DNA of 64,000 nucleotides from Carpediemonas membranifera (lineage: Eukaryota; Fornicata): the NCBI GenBank assembly GCA_019828565.1, contig JAHDYR010000011.1, positions 62,001-126,000 on the forward strand, in the 5' to 3' direction. Of the stretch, positions 52,577 through 62,100 are shown in pieces. The position numbers were made by a program, and so were the translations under genes. Numbering within the stretch: position 1 is the first letter of the stretch; every line of letters begins with the position of its first letter. The notes under the pieces were generated by a model. It saw nothing but the letters and a program-made list of their open reading frames with translations, did not search any database and had not been told where the DNA came from.

Positions 52577-54752
52577 ATGGTTAACGAAGACATCATCTCT
52601 CTCGGCAAACTGAAGGAGACAATGCTTGCTCCTGACGATTCTGGTATGTCACTTTCATTTTCACGGTCCTATTTACACAGATGATTCATTCCGTGCATAC
52701 GACGCCCTTTCGTCCACAAAGAGCCGTATAACCTGGCTGCAAGATCACGGCATCGTCTCTGATGACCCTCTGTTCTTCGTTTGCGTCCGTCTGATCAGCA
52801 TTCGTACGATCAACGTTGTTTTCGGGTTCCCGTTGAAGCGCACTTTAAGCCAGCACGTTCACGACTATGGAGTTGCCAAACTACGCGCGATATGTGACGC
52901 AACTAACCGCAACTACCTCTGCGAGGTCGACTTTGACTCTCCCGACACAATTGAGGCATTCCGACGGAAGTTTTGTGACCACTTCACCGCCAAATCTGTT
53001 CATAAGGCTCTAGTCGGCGTCTACTCGCTCCCTGTTGAGAAGCAGGTTGAGATTTACCGCGCATTCCACCTTGTGTTGCGCCACAAGGACTCGAAGAAAC
53101 TCGATTCTCGTGTTCCGGCAGGCCAATTTGGCCAGTTTATCGCCCACGCCCAGCTCAGCAAGAAGCTGTCCTTCGCTGGCTCAGAGAAGCTGGCCGAGGA
53201 GTTGGCTAAGATCGGTTCGCTCGATCCGTCAGCTCCTCTGAAGAGGAAGATCGCTCGTCTTGAGAAGGAGCTCGCCTCATCGACTGCTGCTCTGATGAAG
53301 GTCCAAGAGGAGTTAGTCCGGGCCCAGGACCACTCAGCAGCAGCCACCAAGCCTTCTGCCGTCGTTGCTGCCCCTCAGCCGCTTCCGGTTGTCGACGCAG
53401 AGTCCACGACACACGATGAATTTTCCGACACTGACGAGTCCGAGTCTGATGACCACTCTGAACCGGCCGCCATGCAGGGTGACGGCGTTCCTTTGCCCCA
53501 GACTGATCAAGACATCGACGTAGAGTCTGATGTGGACGACACAGACACCGTTGGTTCTCTCCTTCAGCAGCTAGACGACACCATTGCAGGCCTTGATGAT
53601 GTCCCTGAGTCTGTGCGCTTGTTGGAGCAGTACGAGCCCTTGATAAAACGGCTTGCTGAGGAGAGGGAGGCGAGGGAGGCGCTTGAACAGGCTAACAGAG
53701 AGTCTGAGGAGTCCCAGAAGAGACTTGAAGCTGAGTTAGGTCAGCAGAAGGCCGAGGATCAGGCGATCCATCAGTTTACTCAAGCAGAGTTGGCACGCGC
53801 GAGTGAGGCTGGGCTTGAAGCGCTCGCCGATGAACTCGAGGACAACTGGGCTGAGCTTGTCAGGCGCGCCGAGGAGGCAACAGTGGAGCTTGACCGCTAC
53901 GTTCCTCTCGCTGCCTTGATGGTACTGTTCCAGAGGAACAATGTGACTGGAGCCTTATGGACTCGGATCAATAGCACCATGATGAGGTACGGGGGCCAGA
54001 AGTTCATAACGGTCCCACCTCTCGACCTCGGTCTGTCGCCAGAGATGAAGGCTATCATCAAACAGCACTCTCCGACGCCTGCCAATGTTCCCCCTATGCA
54101 GATATACTTACGGAGCGACGTTGATAGGCAGAAGTACATCGACGTGGAGTACGACAAGGTAGGCGAGCGAGTTCTCAAAGATCGTAAGAGTTGGCGGAAG
54201 ATTGCAGTCAACCCGGATGGATTGTGCATCGGCTACTGCCTGCAGAAGGTTGAGAATGGCGAGTTCGACAAGAAGTTTGCGGCAGAGGAAGTGGCAGCAG
54301 TGAGGGAGGAGGTGCGCGCCTGGGGATTCTCCGATGCTGGCGAGAGGCTGAGGCTTGAGACGTCTAACGTGTTCGTGCCCACCCTGATGTTCGACGATGC
54401 CACTGATTGGTACAGCAACTTTGGTGTCATGGCCTGGTCAGCTCTGAAGAGCAAGACTGTAGTCGTTATCTGGGTCAAGATGTTGACGTACCATGACAAG
54501 TATATTGTGCGGATGCATTTGACGGAAGTTTATGAGTCCGGCATGGTCCGGCGTGGATCTGATGAAGATGTGGCTGCGGCGCAAGCTATTGTGGTCGTCA
54601 AGGATGAGCATGCGACGCTATTTGTCCGCAAACGTTCAAAGGGTGGTAAGAGAAAGGCTCATACGACTTATATCAAGCGCAAGGCAGTCGATAAGGATCG
54701 CGAAAAGAGAGTTGTTGATGCCGAGGACGTTAAGCGTGGAGTTCCCGAGTAA
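52577..54752 (+). CDS. Large coiled-coil protein with OTU-like cysteine protease C-terminus
   Basis: Exon 1 is 52577-52643 and exon 2 is 52681-54752. The 37-nt intron (GTATGT...TTACACAG) joins MLAPDDS to DDSFRAYDALS, giving 712 residues. The N-terminal ~220 residues are unrecognised. Residues 250-330 are acidic and low-complexity. A coiled coil follows (RLAEEREAREALEQANRESE). The end has an OTU-like order: NPDGLCIGYCL (possible Asp/Cys, about 533-537), a VREEVRAWGF helix, a hydrophobic strand (TVVVIWV) and KDEHATLFV (possible catalytic His, about 663). OTU enzymes remove ubiquitin. The domain call is by motif pattern and moderately sure. Confidence 0.62.
52644..52680 (+). other. 37-nt intron
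   Basis: GTATGTCACT...TTTACACAG. It allows an ATG with a good lead (52577) instead of a start inside the intron. Confidence 0.78.
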
Positions 54753-54779
54753 AAAAAGAGATGTTTTGACATTTTTAAT

Positions 54780-55589
54780 TCATTTCTTCCGCTTCTTGAG
54801 TGCCGGATACTGCTCCAGGAACCTTGTGAGATAGTTTGGATGAGAAATGGGCAGACTCGGGAACCTAGCAATGGTTAAGACCTCACCCGCATCAAAGAAG
54901 ATCTCGCCGTAACTGATACGAAGAAACTCTTCGGCCTGAATGACGTTCGTCGACTCAACCGCAAGGACTGGAAGGTCCTTGAGCAAACGGTTGGTGAACT
55001 GGCAGTTGGTGTCACTCTCACTGTGGTTGATGAGGTGTACACCAATGCCTTCACCTTCGCCGGCGTCGACGTGAAGGTTGCTAGCGTCGAATGAAATGCT
55101 GTGTAAAGGCATAATGAACAATGAACAAACACCATGTTGCTGTTATTCGCGTGGTAGTCCTCGTCGGACACAATCCTACCGGCGTAAATGCCGAGGAGCT
55201 TTCCGGGCTCAATTGCGGCAGTTGCAATGAGGCCTCTACCCACGTCCGTGTGGTCGGAAGCCAGACAAGGCTGCACCTCAACGGCAATGGAGGGGTGGGT
55301 CAGCCGGGTGGATAACCAACTCGGGGGGTTCGAGGGGAGGAAGGTCCTTCTCGGCCTCCTTAAGCTCCCTGATCGACTCCTCGGGAGTGTTTGGGTAGAT
55401 CGCGGCGACCAGATCCGGATGCAGTGCCTGAGTATGCACAACGGATTCAATGATGGAATCTTCGCTTGAGGAATCCTCCTGAGAATCATTTGAAGGCGCA
55501 GACGGCGGCGTCTTGCCCGCAGTGGACGTAATGGGTATTCTGATACCCCCAGGCTGCGGCTTTGGTGGGAGCGCCTTTCTTCTCGCCAT
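54780..55589 (-). CDS. SET-domain protein (putative lysine methyltransferase), spliced
   Basis: Starts at ATG 55589 (MARRKALPPKPQ) with a ~90-residue acidic, Pro-rich lead. The SET domain lies in two further frames: DVGRGLIATAAIEPGKLLGI and YAGRIVSDEDY, then GIGVHLINHSESDTNCQF and LRISYGEIFF. A 32-nt intron at 55099-55130 (GTTTGT...TTTACACAG) joins NNSNMV to ISFDASNLH in frame. A first intron of 40-44 nt ending at 55277 (with a CTGAC branch-like site) would join the lead to VQPCLASDHTDVG. GXG, NHS and the Tyr-Gly motif are present, and no post-SET cysteines follow. SET enzymes methylate lysines, often on histones; the target here is unknown. Confidence 0.75.
55099..55130 (-). other. 32-nt intron in the SET gene
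   Basis: GTTTGTTCATT...CTTTACACAG on the minus strand. Removal fuses the two halves of the SET domain in frame exactly between the strands expected. The acceptor is the same TTTACACAG as in the 52577 gene. Confidence 0.75.
55277..55316 (-). other. Possible 40-nt (or 44-nt, to 55320) intron in the SET gene
   Basis: GTTATC (or GTTGGT) donor, CTGAC, then a C-rich stretch to TTGAG. It restores the frame, but the acceptor differs from the other introns, so a simple frameshift is an alternative. Confidence 0.4.
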
Positions 55590-55737
55590 CTGATTTTTTT
55601 TTGCAAACGGACACGCGGTATTTCTCGGGATTGATGGGGCCGTCTCACACCGTAAAGGACACACATACAATATCTTATCTGTAACACCAGAATGCTTGCT
55701 TATTGTGGTCCATATCCTTCCCTATAGCTGGTTCGGC

Positions 55738-55770
55738 CAACTACCAGTGTTGGAAAAAAAGTGGTAGTTG
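55738..55770. promoter_or_regulatory. CAACTACCA...TGGTAGTTG inverted motif before the gene at 55775
   Basis: Nine-base arms (CAACTACCA / TGGTAGTTG) flank an A-rich loop and end five bases before the ATG. It resembles 50110-50142, and suggests a shared regulator or a transcript hairpin. Confidence 0.5.
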
Positions 55771-55774
55771 CCAA

Positions 55775-56800
55775 ATGGAGAGGAAATTTGGCAAATTCGG
55801 TACCAGACGCATCAGCGACCATCCTCTCACGTATGAATGCGTCTGTGGAATCACTAGGCCGCGTTCTGACCTTCGCAACCAGGGCCTGAAGGAATATGAC
55901 GGAATCAGGTACACGCATGACTGCCCCTTCACCCTGAGCAAGCTTGTGAACCGCCGCATCGTTATCCTGCTCGAGCCAGTCCATGGCTTCGAAGCACCTA
56001 CTTGTGCGAACCCGGTCTTCACTGTCACCGGGCTTGCTGGCTCCGAGGGGTACCACAAGCGCATGAAGGCCATCCTCGATCTCGTCAGCGACGAGTGGCT
56101 CACCACGGTTGCCGTCAGTTTCGTCTCGACGACCCACCTCGGCTCCATACTGCAACAGTTGGCTGCAGAATTCGCCAATTTCGAGACATTCTGGGTTGTT
56201 TCTGGCCACAGCGAGACCACAACGTCGAGAATGATCGTTAATGCGAGCGCTAACGAGTTCCTGTACCTTCACGATATCGTACAGATGATCCTCTTCGCTT
56301 TCCGTGAGCCATCCCTCGTCACCACCAGCCGGGTTCGGCTCATCTACTTCGCCACCTGTACCGGAGCGGACAATAGCGAGTTCTCTCTGCTTAAGCAGTC
56401 CATTTCGACCCAGGCATACGAGCATACGTGCATCATTCTCACTCCGGAGAAAATGCTTGCCAACGAACTCGTCCTGCAGGACTGCTTTTGGCTCTACCGC
56501 ACTACATGCATGGACAACCCGCTCCACTTCGTCTCGCGTTACTTCTCCGGCTATGGGCTCGCACCTGGCACAGCAGGGAGACGGGTTATCGCGAATGGAT
56601 CAATGTCCATAACCCCGGGCGCGATTGAGATCCTCACAGCCACTCAGTTCCGCACGCCAATCCCTCTTCCCGAGATGGTCGACCTTGTTTCTGAGGTACT
56701 TGCATATAGACCACTGCAGAGATCTCCGGCGGATGTTATGGCCTCGCGCTACATTACTGAGATGACAGTTGCGCACAGAGCGGCACTGGAAGACACTTAA
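55775..56800 (+). CDS. Putative caspase-like (clan CD) protein
   Basis: 341 codons from ATG 55775 (MERKFGKFGTRR). The open frame extends 24 codons upstream, but the inverted promoter-like motif there favours this start. A Cys pair and His near the N-terminus (YECVCGITR, YTHDCPF) may bind zinc. The centre has a hydrophobic strand ending in a His (FETFWVVSGHSETTTS, about residue 144) and, 48 residues on, a strand ending in a Cys (VRLIYFATCTGADNSEF, about 192). This is the His/Cys spacing and fold pattern of caspase/CHAT-type peptidases. No full family motif is matched, so the call is tentative. It ends 24 bp from the convergent zinc-finger gene. Confidence 0.48.
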   Translation: MERKFGKFGTRRISDHPLTYECVCGITRPRSDLRNQGLKEYDGIRYTHDCPFTLSKLVNRRIVILLEPVHGFEAPTCANPVFTVTGLAGSEGYHKRMKAILDLVSDEWLTTVAVSFVSTTHLGSILQQLAAEFANFETFWVVSGHSETTTSRMIVNASANEFLYLHDIVQMILFAFREPSLVTTSRVRLIYFATCTGADNSEFSLLKQSISTQAYEHTCIILTPEKMLANELVLQDCFWLYRTTCMDNPLHFVSRYFSGYGLAPGTAGRRVIANGSMSITPGAIEILTATQFRTPIPLPEMVDLVSEVLAYRPLQRSPADVMASRYITEMTVAHRAALEDT

Positions 56801-56824
56801 AGTTCAAAAATCTCCCTATTTAAC

Positions 56825-57400
56825 TTACTCAATTGGCTTCATATCCGCCACCTTCTGGTAGACAGTCATACACTGGTCGCAGAACCTGACACGATAGTCC
56901 TGGCCGTCGAGATGGAACTCAGCATAGCTGAAGTGTTTCTCTTCGCAGAACCAGTTTAGGCACGCCCGGCAGACGCCAGTGTCCTTTGTCGACTTGTCTC
57001 CGTCCTTGATACACGCGTGACATCTGTTAGACCTTCCTGCCAGACTGCAAGCTGCGCAAACCTTTCTGTTCTTACCATCAATCCTCTTCTCTCTGACACA
57101 CTGAAGATGCATGAACTGATGGCAGAGATAGCACGTTTCATACTCGTTTCTTTTCATGTTTGGGTTGAAGTACCATTCAGGTGAGGCACAAACAGCGCAT
57201 GCGAACAGTAACTTACGCTGATATAGCTTCAGAAACGTCGCTTGCTTGAGGGCGGGGACCTTATCGTTCATTTCAACGGCCTTGGGTGACTGCTTGAGGA
57301 GATCAGTGACAGTTGTGGAGAGTGAAGCCGTCACCATCGCGGCAACCTCCTTCAAGTCAGCCTCTTCGAGCCTCGATCGCTTCTGAGCAGGCTCATGCAT
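56825..57400 (-). CDS. Cys-rich zinc-binding protein
   Basis: 191 codons from ATG 57400. From residue ~70 it has a run of metal-binding pairs: CAVC, CYLCHQFMHLQC, CAAC, CHAC, CRACLNWFC and FCDQC. At least three zinc sites in PHD/treble-clef style are likely. The first 60 residues are helical and basic (HEPAQKRSRLEEADLKEV). In this setting it may read chromatin or act as a ubiquitin ligase, but neither is shown. It starts seven bases downstream of the end of the next minus-strand gene, so the two may be co-transcribed. Confidence 0.68.
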   Translation of the reverse strand: MHEPAQKRSRLEEADLKEVAAMVTASLSTTVTDLLKQSPKAVEMNDKVPALKQATFLKLYQRKLLFACAVCASPEWYFNPNMKRNEYETCYLCHQFMHLQCVREKRIDGKNRKVCAACSLAGRSNRCHACIKDGDKSTKDTGVCRACLNWFCEEKHFSYAEFHLDGQDYRVRFCDQCMTVYQKVADMKPIE

Positions 57401-57407
57401 CTGCGCA

Positions 57408-58046
57408 TCAAAAATTAAGCTTCTTGACGGGGGAATCAGGCTTGATGGTAGCCAAGTCAGCTCTTTTTCTGAGCTTTGGTACCAATGTTGTCACTGGAGT
57501 CTTTGTGGGTGTCTCTGCGGGTGTTTCTGCTGGGGTACGTGGCTCAGGCTGGAGCTTGCGATGCTTGATCCTGATTACAACGGCTGGAGGCCATTGAATG
57601 CCGGTGCAAGTGATCAGACTGGAGACATCGTGGAGTCCAAGTCCCCGAAACAGCACAGACATCCTGTTTCTAAACTCCTGCAAGTGTTCAGCTGCATTTG
57701 CTCTGTCTCTGACAACCAGGTAGGGTATCTTTGTGCCAATGAGCTCTGTGCCACCCTTTCTACTTGCCACAAATGCCTGAATGGGCTCAGTAGTCGTGCG
57801 CCTGACGGAGTTTGCAATAGCAATCTTGCGAAAGCCGTTGCAGAGGCCCGATATCACATCCTGCATGCCAAGGAGAGCGCGATGAACGTCAGAGGTCGTC
57901 AGACCGATAGTTGGGATGTCCGCGACGTCGAAAAAGCATTCCAGGAAGCTAGTCACGAACAGCCGGCGGTACTCTGTTCTCTTATCCGATCCGCAAGACG
58001 TGCCCTGCGAAATCTCAGCTTTCTTCGCAGTTTCACTGGTCGTCAT
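57408..58046 (-). CDS. Unknown protein with Thr-Pro-rich basic tail
   Basis: 212 codons from ATG 58046. The first ~150 residues look folded (RLFVTSFLECFFDVADIP, IPYLVVRDRANAAEHLQEF) but match no family I recognise. The tail has a short repeat (AETPAETPTKTP) and basic clusters (PKLRKRADL, SPVKKLNF) typical of nuclear, DNA-associated proteins. It is followed on the same strand by the zinc-binding gene after seven bases. Confidence 0.62.
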   Translation of the reverse strand: MTTSETAKKAEISQGTSCGSDKRTEYRRLFVTSFLECFFDVADIPTIGLTTSDVHRALLGMQDVISGLCNGFRKIAIANSVRRTTTEPIQAFVASRKGGTELIGTKIPYLVVRDRANAAEHLQEFRNRMSVLFRGLGLHDVSSLITCTGIQWPPAVVIRIKHRKLQPEPRTPAETPAETPTKTPVTTLVPKLRKRADLATIKPDSPVKKLNF

Positions 58047-58080
58047 ATTCTCATCTTAAACTGCGCAGGTGTTGACGACA

Positions 58081-58296
58081 ATGTTCCGGTTATCCACGAA
58101 CGAAAGGCTTAATCATATGACCAGTTGCCTCCATGAAGTCGGCAAGATACAAGATTCTGTTCGAGAAATACGAAATCACATCACTGGGCTGAATTGCGAG
58201 GGTTTGGTGAATGAGAGGCTGAATGACACACAACACGTTCTGGAAGAGATAGGAGATATGTTTATAGATGTAATACAGCAACTTAAAGACCACTAA
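58081..58296 (+). CDS. Possible small helical protein
   Basis: ATG 58081 opens 71 codons (MFRLSTNERLNHMTSCLHEV...) with heptad-like hydrophobic spacing (VGKIQDSVREIRNHITGL; LEEIGDMFIDVIQQLKDH). It has no homology I know. It diverges from the 58046 gene by 34 bases. Short length keeps this uncertain. Confidence 0.35.
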   Translation: MFRLSTNERLNHMTSCLHEVGKIQDSVREIRNHITGLNCEGLVNERLNDTQHVLEEIGDMFIDVIQQLKDH

Positions 58297-58430
58297 CACG
58301 TTATTATCACTTTGAATAAGCAATGAATGGTTATGCAACATCAGCACCTACCTACGAATCACAAGAATGCCCCTAGCACGTCGTATGCAAGCAAAAATGA
58401 GACTTACCCGTACCTTCCGCACGTTTCTCT

Positions 58431-58456
58431 ACGTTTCACCAACGTTGGTGAAACGT
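58431..58456. promoter_or_regulatory. Perfect 26-bp palindrome near the right end of the TIR element
   Basis: ACGTTTCACCAAC and its exact complement meet without a spacer, followed by GTGTGAAATAGTGAAAA. It shares TTTCACCAA and GTGAAATAGTG with 47309-47357. It may be a transposase or regulator binding site. Confidence 0.6.
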
Positions 58457-58520
58457 GTGAAATAGTGAAAAAGATACGGGTGAATCTCATTTTTTCTTGC
58501 AGTTTCTTGTGCAAAAGGGT

Positions 58521-58568
58521 GTTTATCCTCCGTATATCCCCGGATTAACTGGCCATTCTAACAGTATG
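58521..58568 (-). repeat. Right terminal inverted repeat (48 bp)
   Basis: Exact reverse complement of 46440-46487; CT of the target duplication follows at 58569-58570. Confidence 0.95.
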
Positions 58569-58643
58569 CTGGCAATTGGGACAAATATTGAGCCAACAGG
58601 CTTCGATTCTAGCTCAATTGGGGTGAGTGCGGCCTCTTGCCGG
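58569..58643 (-). pseudogene. Continuation of copy 8, cut by the gypsy element
   Basis: Matches copy 4 at about 15888-15963 (GGCAATTGGGACAAATATTG). It ends at GCCTCTTGCCGG, where the gypsy LTR starts. Confidence 0.82.
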
Positions 58644-58736
58644 TGTGGCGACAACAGTATTTACACATAACCTGCGAAGCAGGGGTGAGTGTGCCCGTAG
58701 TTATAAATAGCAATAATAATAACTGAGGCACTGACA
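58644..58736 (-). repeat. Short 3' LTR of the gypsy element (93 bp)
   Basis: On the minus strand it starts TGTCAGTGCC right after a purine tract (CTCGAGGGGGG) and ends GTCGCCACA, giving TG...CA ends. It contains CTATTTATAACT as a TATA-like box. The matching 5' LTR is not in the window, so its exact length is inferred. Confidence 0.6.
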
Positions 58737-59119
58737 CTACCCCCCTCGAGCTGTAAGTGGGGCGTATGAATGATGGTGCCGAAGATATGTTTTGATGTCA
58801 TCAAATCTTTCGGTCAGATCTCGAGTATATTCTCCACGATATTCGCCAGGAGTCTGGGTTCGAGTCCCGGGATGGTCACTTTTGTCGAACAGCGGATCAA
58901 TTGATGAGCGAGTTGTTCGTGATGACGGTATGATGTCCAGAATGAGCCTGGTGTGTTCGAAACGCGAAGGATACTTGTTAGAAAGTCCTTCTTTCCCCCC
59001 TTTTCCTGCTATCGGTTCTCGATGAGGGAATGCATGATGTTCCTGTTCGAACTGCGTTCGTTCGGATGAATGTTTGTACAATAAGCAACATCAACATGAG
59101 AGTAGGATGGGCTGATGTT
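58737..59119 (-). other. Gypsy 3' non-coding stretch
   Basis: Between the pol stop and the LTR. It ends with the polypurine tract next to the LTR. It contains a tRNA-B-box-like GGTTCGAGTCC (58858-58868, plus strand), but no foldable tRNA. Confidence 0.5.
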
Positions 59120-62100
59120 CTATAGTCGCTTTTCCAGCTTTGAGCGCTCGTCGGGCGGTAGCGTCAACAAGTAACTGTCTAATGCGACGAGCTGGCGGTT
59201 CTCTGCATCTAGAGGTTCCCACGTAGCCTCTGAGCGTTCGAATCCTGCCCAGAGAATCTTGATCAGGCCTGGTTCCTTCCTCAGGTCGTGATCCAGGATG
59301 GCTTCGACGACAAGTTCGTCGTGATCCAGGGCCGCCATTTTGAGGGCCGCCTCTGGGCTGACGGGCGCTGCGATCATGCGCTCCCCGTGGATGTGGACCA
59401 CCTTCTTCGTAATGAGGTCCTTCAGTCGGTAGACGTTGGGGTCTTCGCCACGACCCAGGACCTTAAGTGGTCCCCGGAGGAAGGGTGAGAGCTTCTGGGG
59501 CTTCCTGCTCGGGATGATAAACGCAAACTCGTGCGGCTTCCACCTGTGGGTGGTCTTGAAGTGATCTCCCCGGCGCTTAGCCGCGTTGTACTCCTCCACA
59601 GCATGCTTGCTCAGTGCGCGGATGCGGCCGAGGGCCTCGATGTGACTGGCGAGAGCTGTAGATGCGCGCTCGGGGTCGGTGTAGCTGCGTGGGGTCTTCA
59701 AGTGTCGAGGGCTGATGCCCAGTAAGGCCTCGAGGGGTGATATTCCCCCCAGAGTGCGATGTGGAGCGGAGTTGACGAGGAATTGGGCCATATAAAGCCA
59801 TCGTTGCCATTTGTTGGACTCTGCTTCCATCATGAGTTTGCGTAGAGCGCGCACGGCCGTGCCATTCGCTCGCTCAACTATACCCGAGCTCTGTGGATGG
59901 TAGGCTGTAGCAATGTGGTGCTTGAGGGTCAATTCACTCGTAAGCTTCTCCATAAGCTTGTTGCGGTACTGGGATCCTCCATCGGTGTGGATCTCCTGAG
60001 GAATGCCGAAGCGGCCAGCGAATGCGAGTAGGGCCTGTGCGGCTGAGTCTGCCGACGTGTCCCGGACTGGAACTAGGTCGACGTACTTGGTAAAGGAGTC
60101 AATGATGGTGATGATATATCGATTGCCCCGAGTGGATTCGGGCAGGGGCCCGATCGTGTCCAGCTGGACTGTCTCGAACGGCTCTACCCTCTGCGTGCTA
60201 TGCCACGCGGTCTGGCGCGCTTGGATCTGTCGAGTCTTCAGACATGCCGGACAGGTCCGAACGAAGGCGTCGATGTAGGGGTCAATGGTCTCGCGTTGAG
60301 CTGGCGTTGCCAGCCTGCGGATGATTCTGGCTGATGGGTGGCCGGCGGATCCTCCATGAAGGGTCCGGAGGATGGCGCGGGCGTCTTCTGGTATGTCGTC
60401 AGTGGTCAGGAAGCAGCAGCGACTAAGAGCGTCTGCTACAGCGTTGTCCTCCCCTGCCACATGTGATATCTCCGCGGGGAACTGCTGGAGGGTGATCCTC
60501 CAGCGCATTACCTTCGGTGAGCAGTCCGAGCGCTTCATGAGGTAGACGATATTGCGATGGTCCGTGTGGACGTGTAGGTCCGTGGCCATGGTGAACAGGG
60601 GCTGCATGTCTGATCTGGTGAGTGCACTAAGGATACCATACAGTTCCTTATCATAGGTGCACCAGCGGCGTTGCACATCAGTTAGTCTCTTGGAGAATAA
60701 CGTGACGGGCTGATGTTGGCCGTCCGCAGCGATCTGGTATAGAATACCGCCGACCGCGTTGTCGGACGCGTCTGTATAGAGATGCCAGGGTAGACCCGGG
60801 TCCGGCTGGGTGAGGGTGATGGCCTCCGCTGTGGCCTCCTTGAGGCTCTGGAGGGCCTGTTCTTGTGGATCACCCCACTCCTCGGCCTTGATTGCGTCAT
60901 AGAGCGGGCCAAGAAGCTCCTGTGCGCGCGGAAGGTGCTCAGCGATGTAATTGAACATGCCAGCGATGCGTCGCATGTCCTTGACAGAGGTGGGAGATGT
61001 GATGTCGTTGAGGGCCTTGGCTCTCTCGGGGTCCACGCTGCGACCTTGCTCCGAGATGTCGAAGCCGACGACCTTGACCTTACGGGAGGCGAACTTGCAC
61101 TTCGCGAGGTTAAGTCTCAAGTCATGGCGATCGAGTAGCACTAAGGTGTGCTCTAGCGTCTGGAGGAATTCCTCCTGTGTCTTTGCGTGGATGAGGATGT
61201 CATCAATGTAGACCATAACACCCTTGTGAAGCACGGGTGCGAGGACTCCTTGCATGACTCTTTGGAAGTGAGACGGCGCATTTGCTAGGCCGAATGGCAC
61301 CCGCACGAACTCGTCATACGCGTCTGGGGTGATCATAGCCGTCTTGCGGACGTCGTCCGGGTGGACTGGGACTTGATGATACCCGGACGTGAGGTCCAGC
61401 GCCGCGAAGAAGCGTGAGCCGGATGCTTCCCGTACAAACGACTTCAAGTCGGGGAGGGGGAAGTGGTCCTTGACTGTGATCCTATTGAGAGCTGTATAGT
61501 CAATACACAGTCTGATGGCGCCGGATGCCTTGTCTACGACGACAATGGGAGAGGCAAACGGTCCCTGTGAGGCCCGTGTGATACCTGCCGATCGCAGGCG
61601 CTGCAGCTCTTCTCTGACTTGCTCACGGCGTCTGGGATTGAGGCGGCGGGGCTTGGCTTGCACGAGGTGCTGTTCGTCCACTAGCGGGATGCGCATGGCG
61701 GGCACCTTGGCTCCTCCGGGCGCCAGGCCGTCAAAAACGTGAGGGTGCTGCACCAATATCGCTGTGATCGGTTGCTTAAGCTCCTCGATCTCAATGTTGG
61801 GCTGTACGTCGTCGGCCAGCAGTAATTCTTCTGCTGGTCTGAAAGGAATATCGTCCCCTTCGTCTGCTGCGGTTTCTTTCACGAGCTTAACAAAAAGGCC
61901 ATCGGAAGTGAGGCATCCGAGGCTTCTCAGAATATCGCAGCCTATGAGGATCAGGGGGGTTTTCCCTGGTATGATGTCGAGGTTGGCAGTGAAGCGGGTC
62001 TCGTGGCCAGCTAGGGCCACTCGGAGGTCCGCGGAGGTCCGGCCATTAGCGGTGGCCACTGACTGGTCTGCCAGTAAATAATGCCGCGTAGGGCCCGTTG

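Larger units (their letters stand above)
46440..58568. mobile_element. 12.1-kb DNA transposon-like element with 48-bp TIRs and gene cargo
   Basis: Perfect 48-bp terminal inverted repeats (46440-46487 and 58521-58568) flanked by a CT dinucleotide on both sides. Removing the element and one CT restores the uninterrupted retrotransposon sequence seen in copy 4 (GTGCCCTGGCAATTGG). The interior is AT-richer than the array and gene-dense, with three tail-to-tail pairs 24-27 bp apart. It encodes a transposase-like protein, SET, OTU-like, caspase-like and zinc-binding proteins and several unknowns. There is no DNA polymerase B, capsid or packaging ATPase, so it is not a recognisable Polinton or virophage. 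The 2-bp duplication fits CACTA-like elements, but the ends start CATAC. Confidence 0.85.

Noticed and set aside
46440-58568. Polinton/Maverick, virophage or KDZ transposon identity
   Set aside because: No protein-primed DNA polymerase B, capsid, ATPase or retroviral integrase is visible, and the target duplication is 2 bp rather than 6 (Polinton) or 8 (KDZ).
58811-58878. Second tRNA gene in the gypsy 3' region
   Set aside because: GGTTCGAGTCC looks like a B box with a T arm, but no 5' strand pairs with the would-be acceptor GATGGTC and the anticodon arm does not fold.
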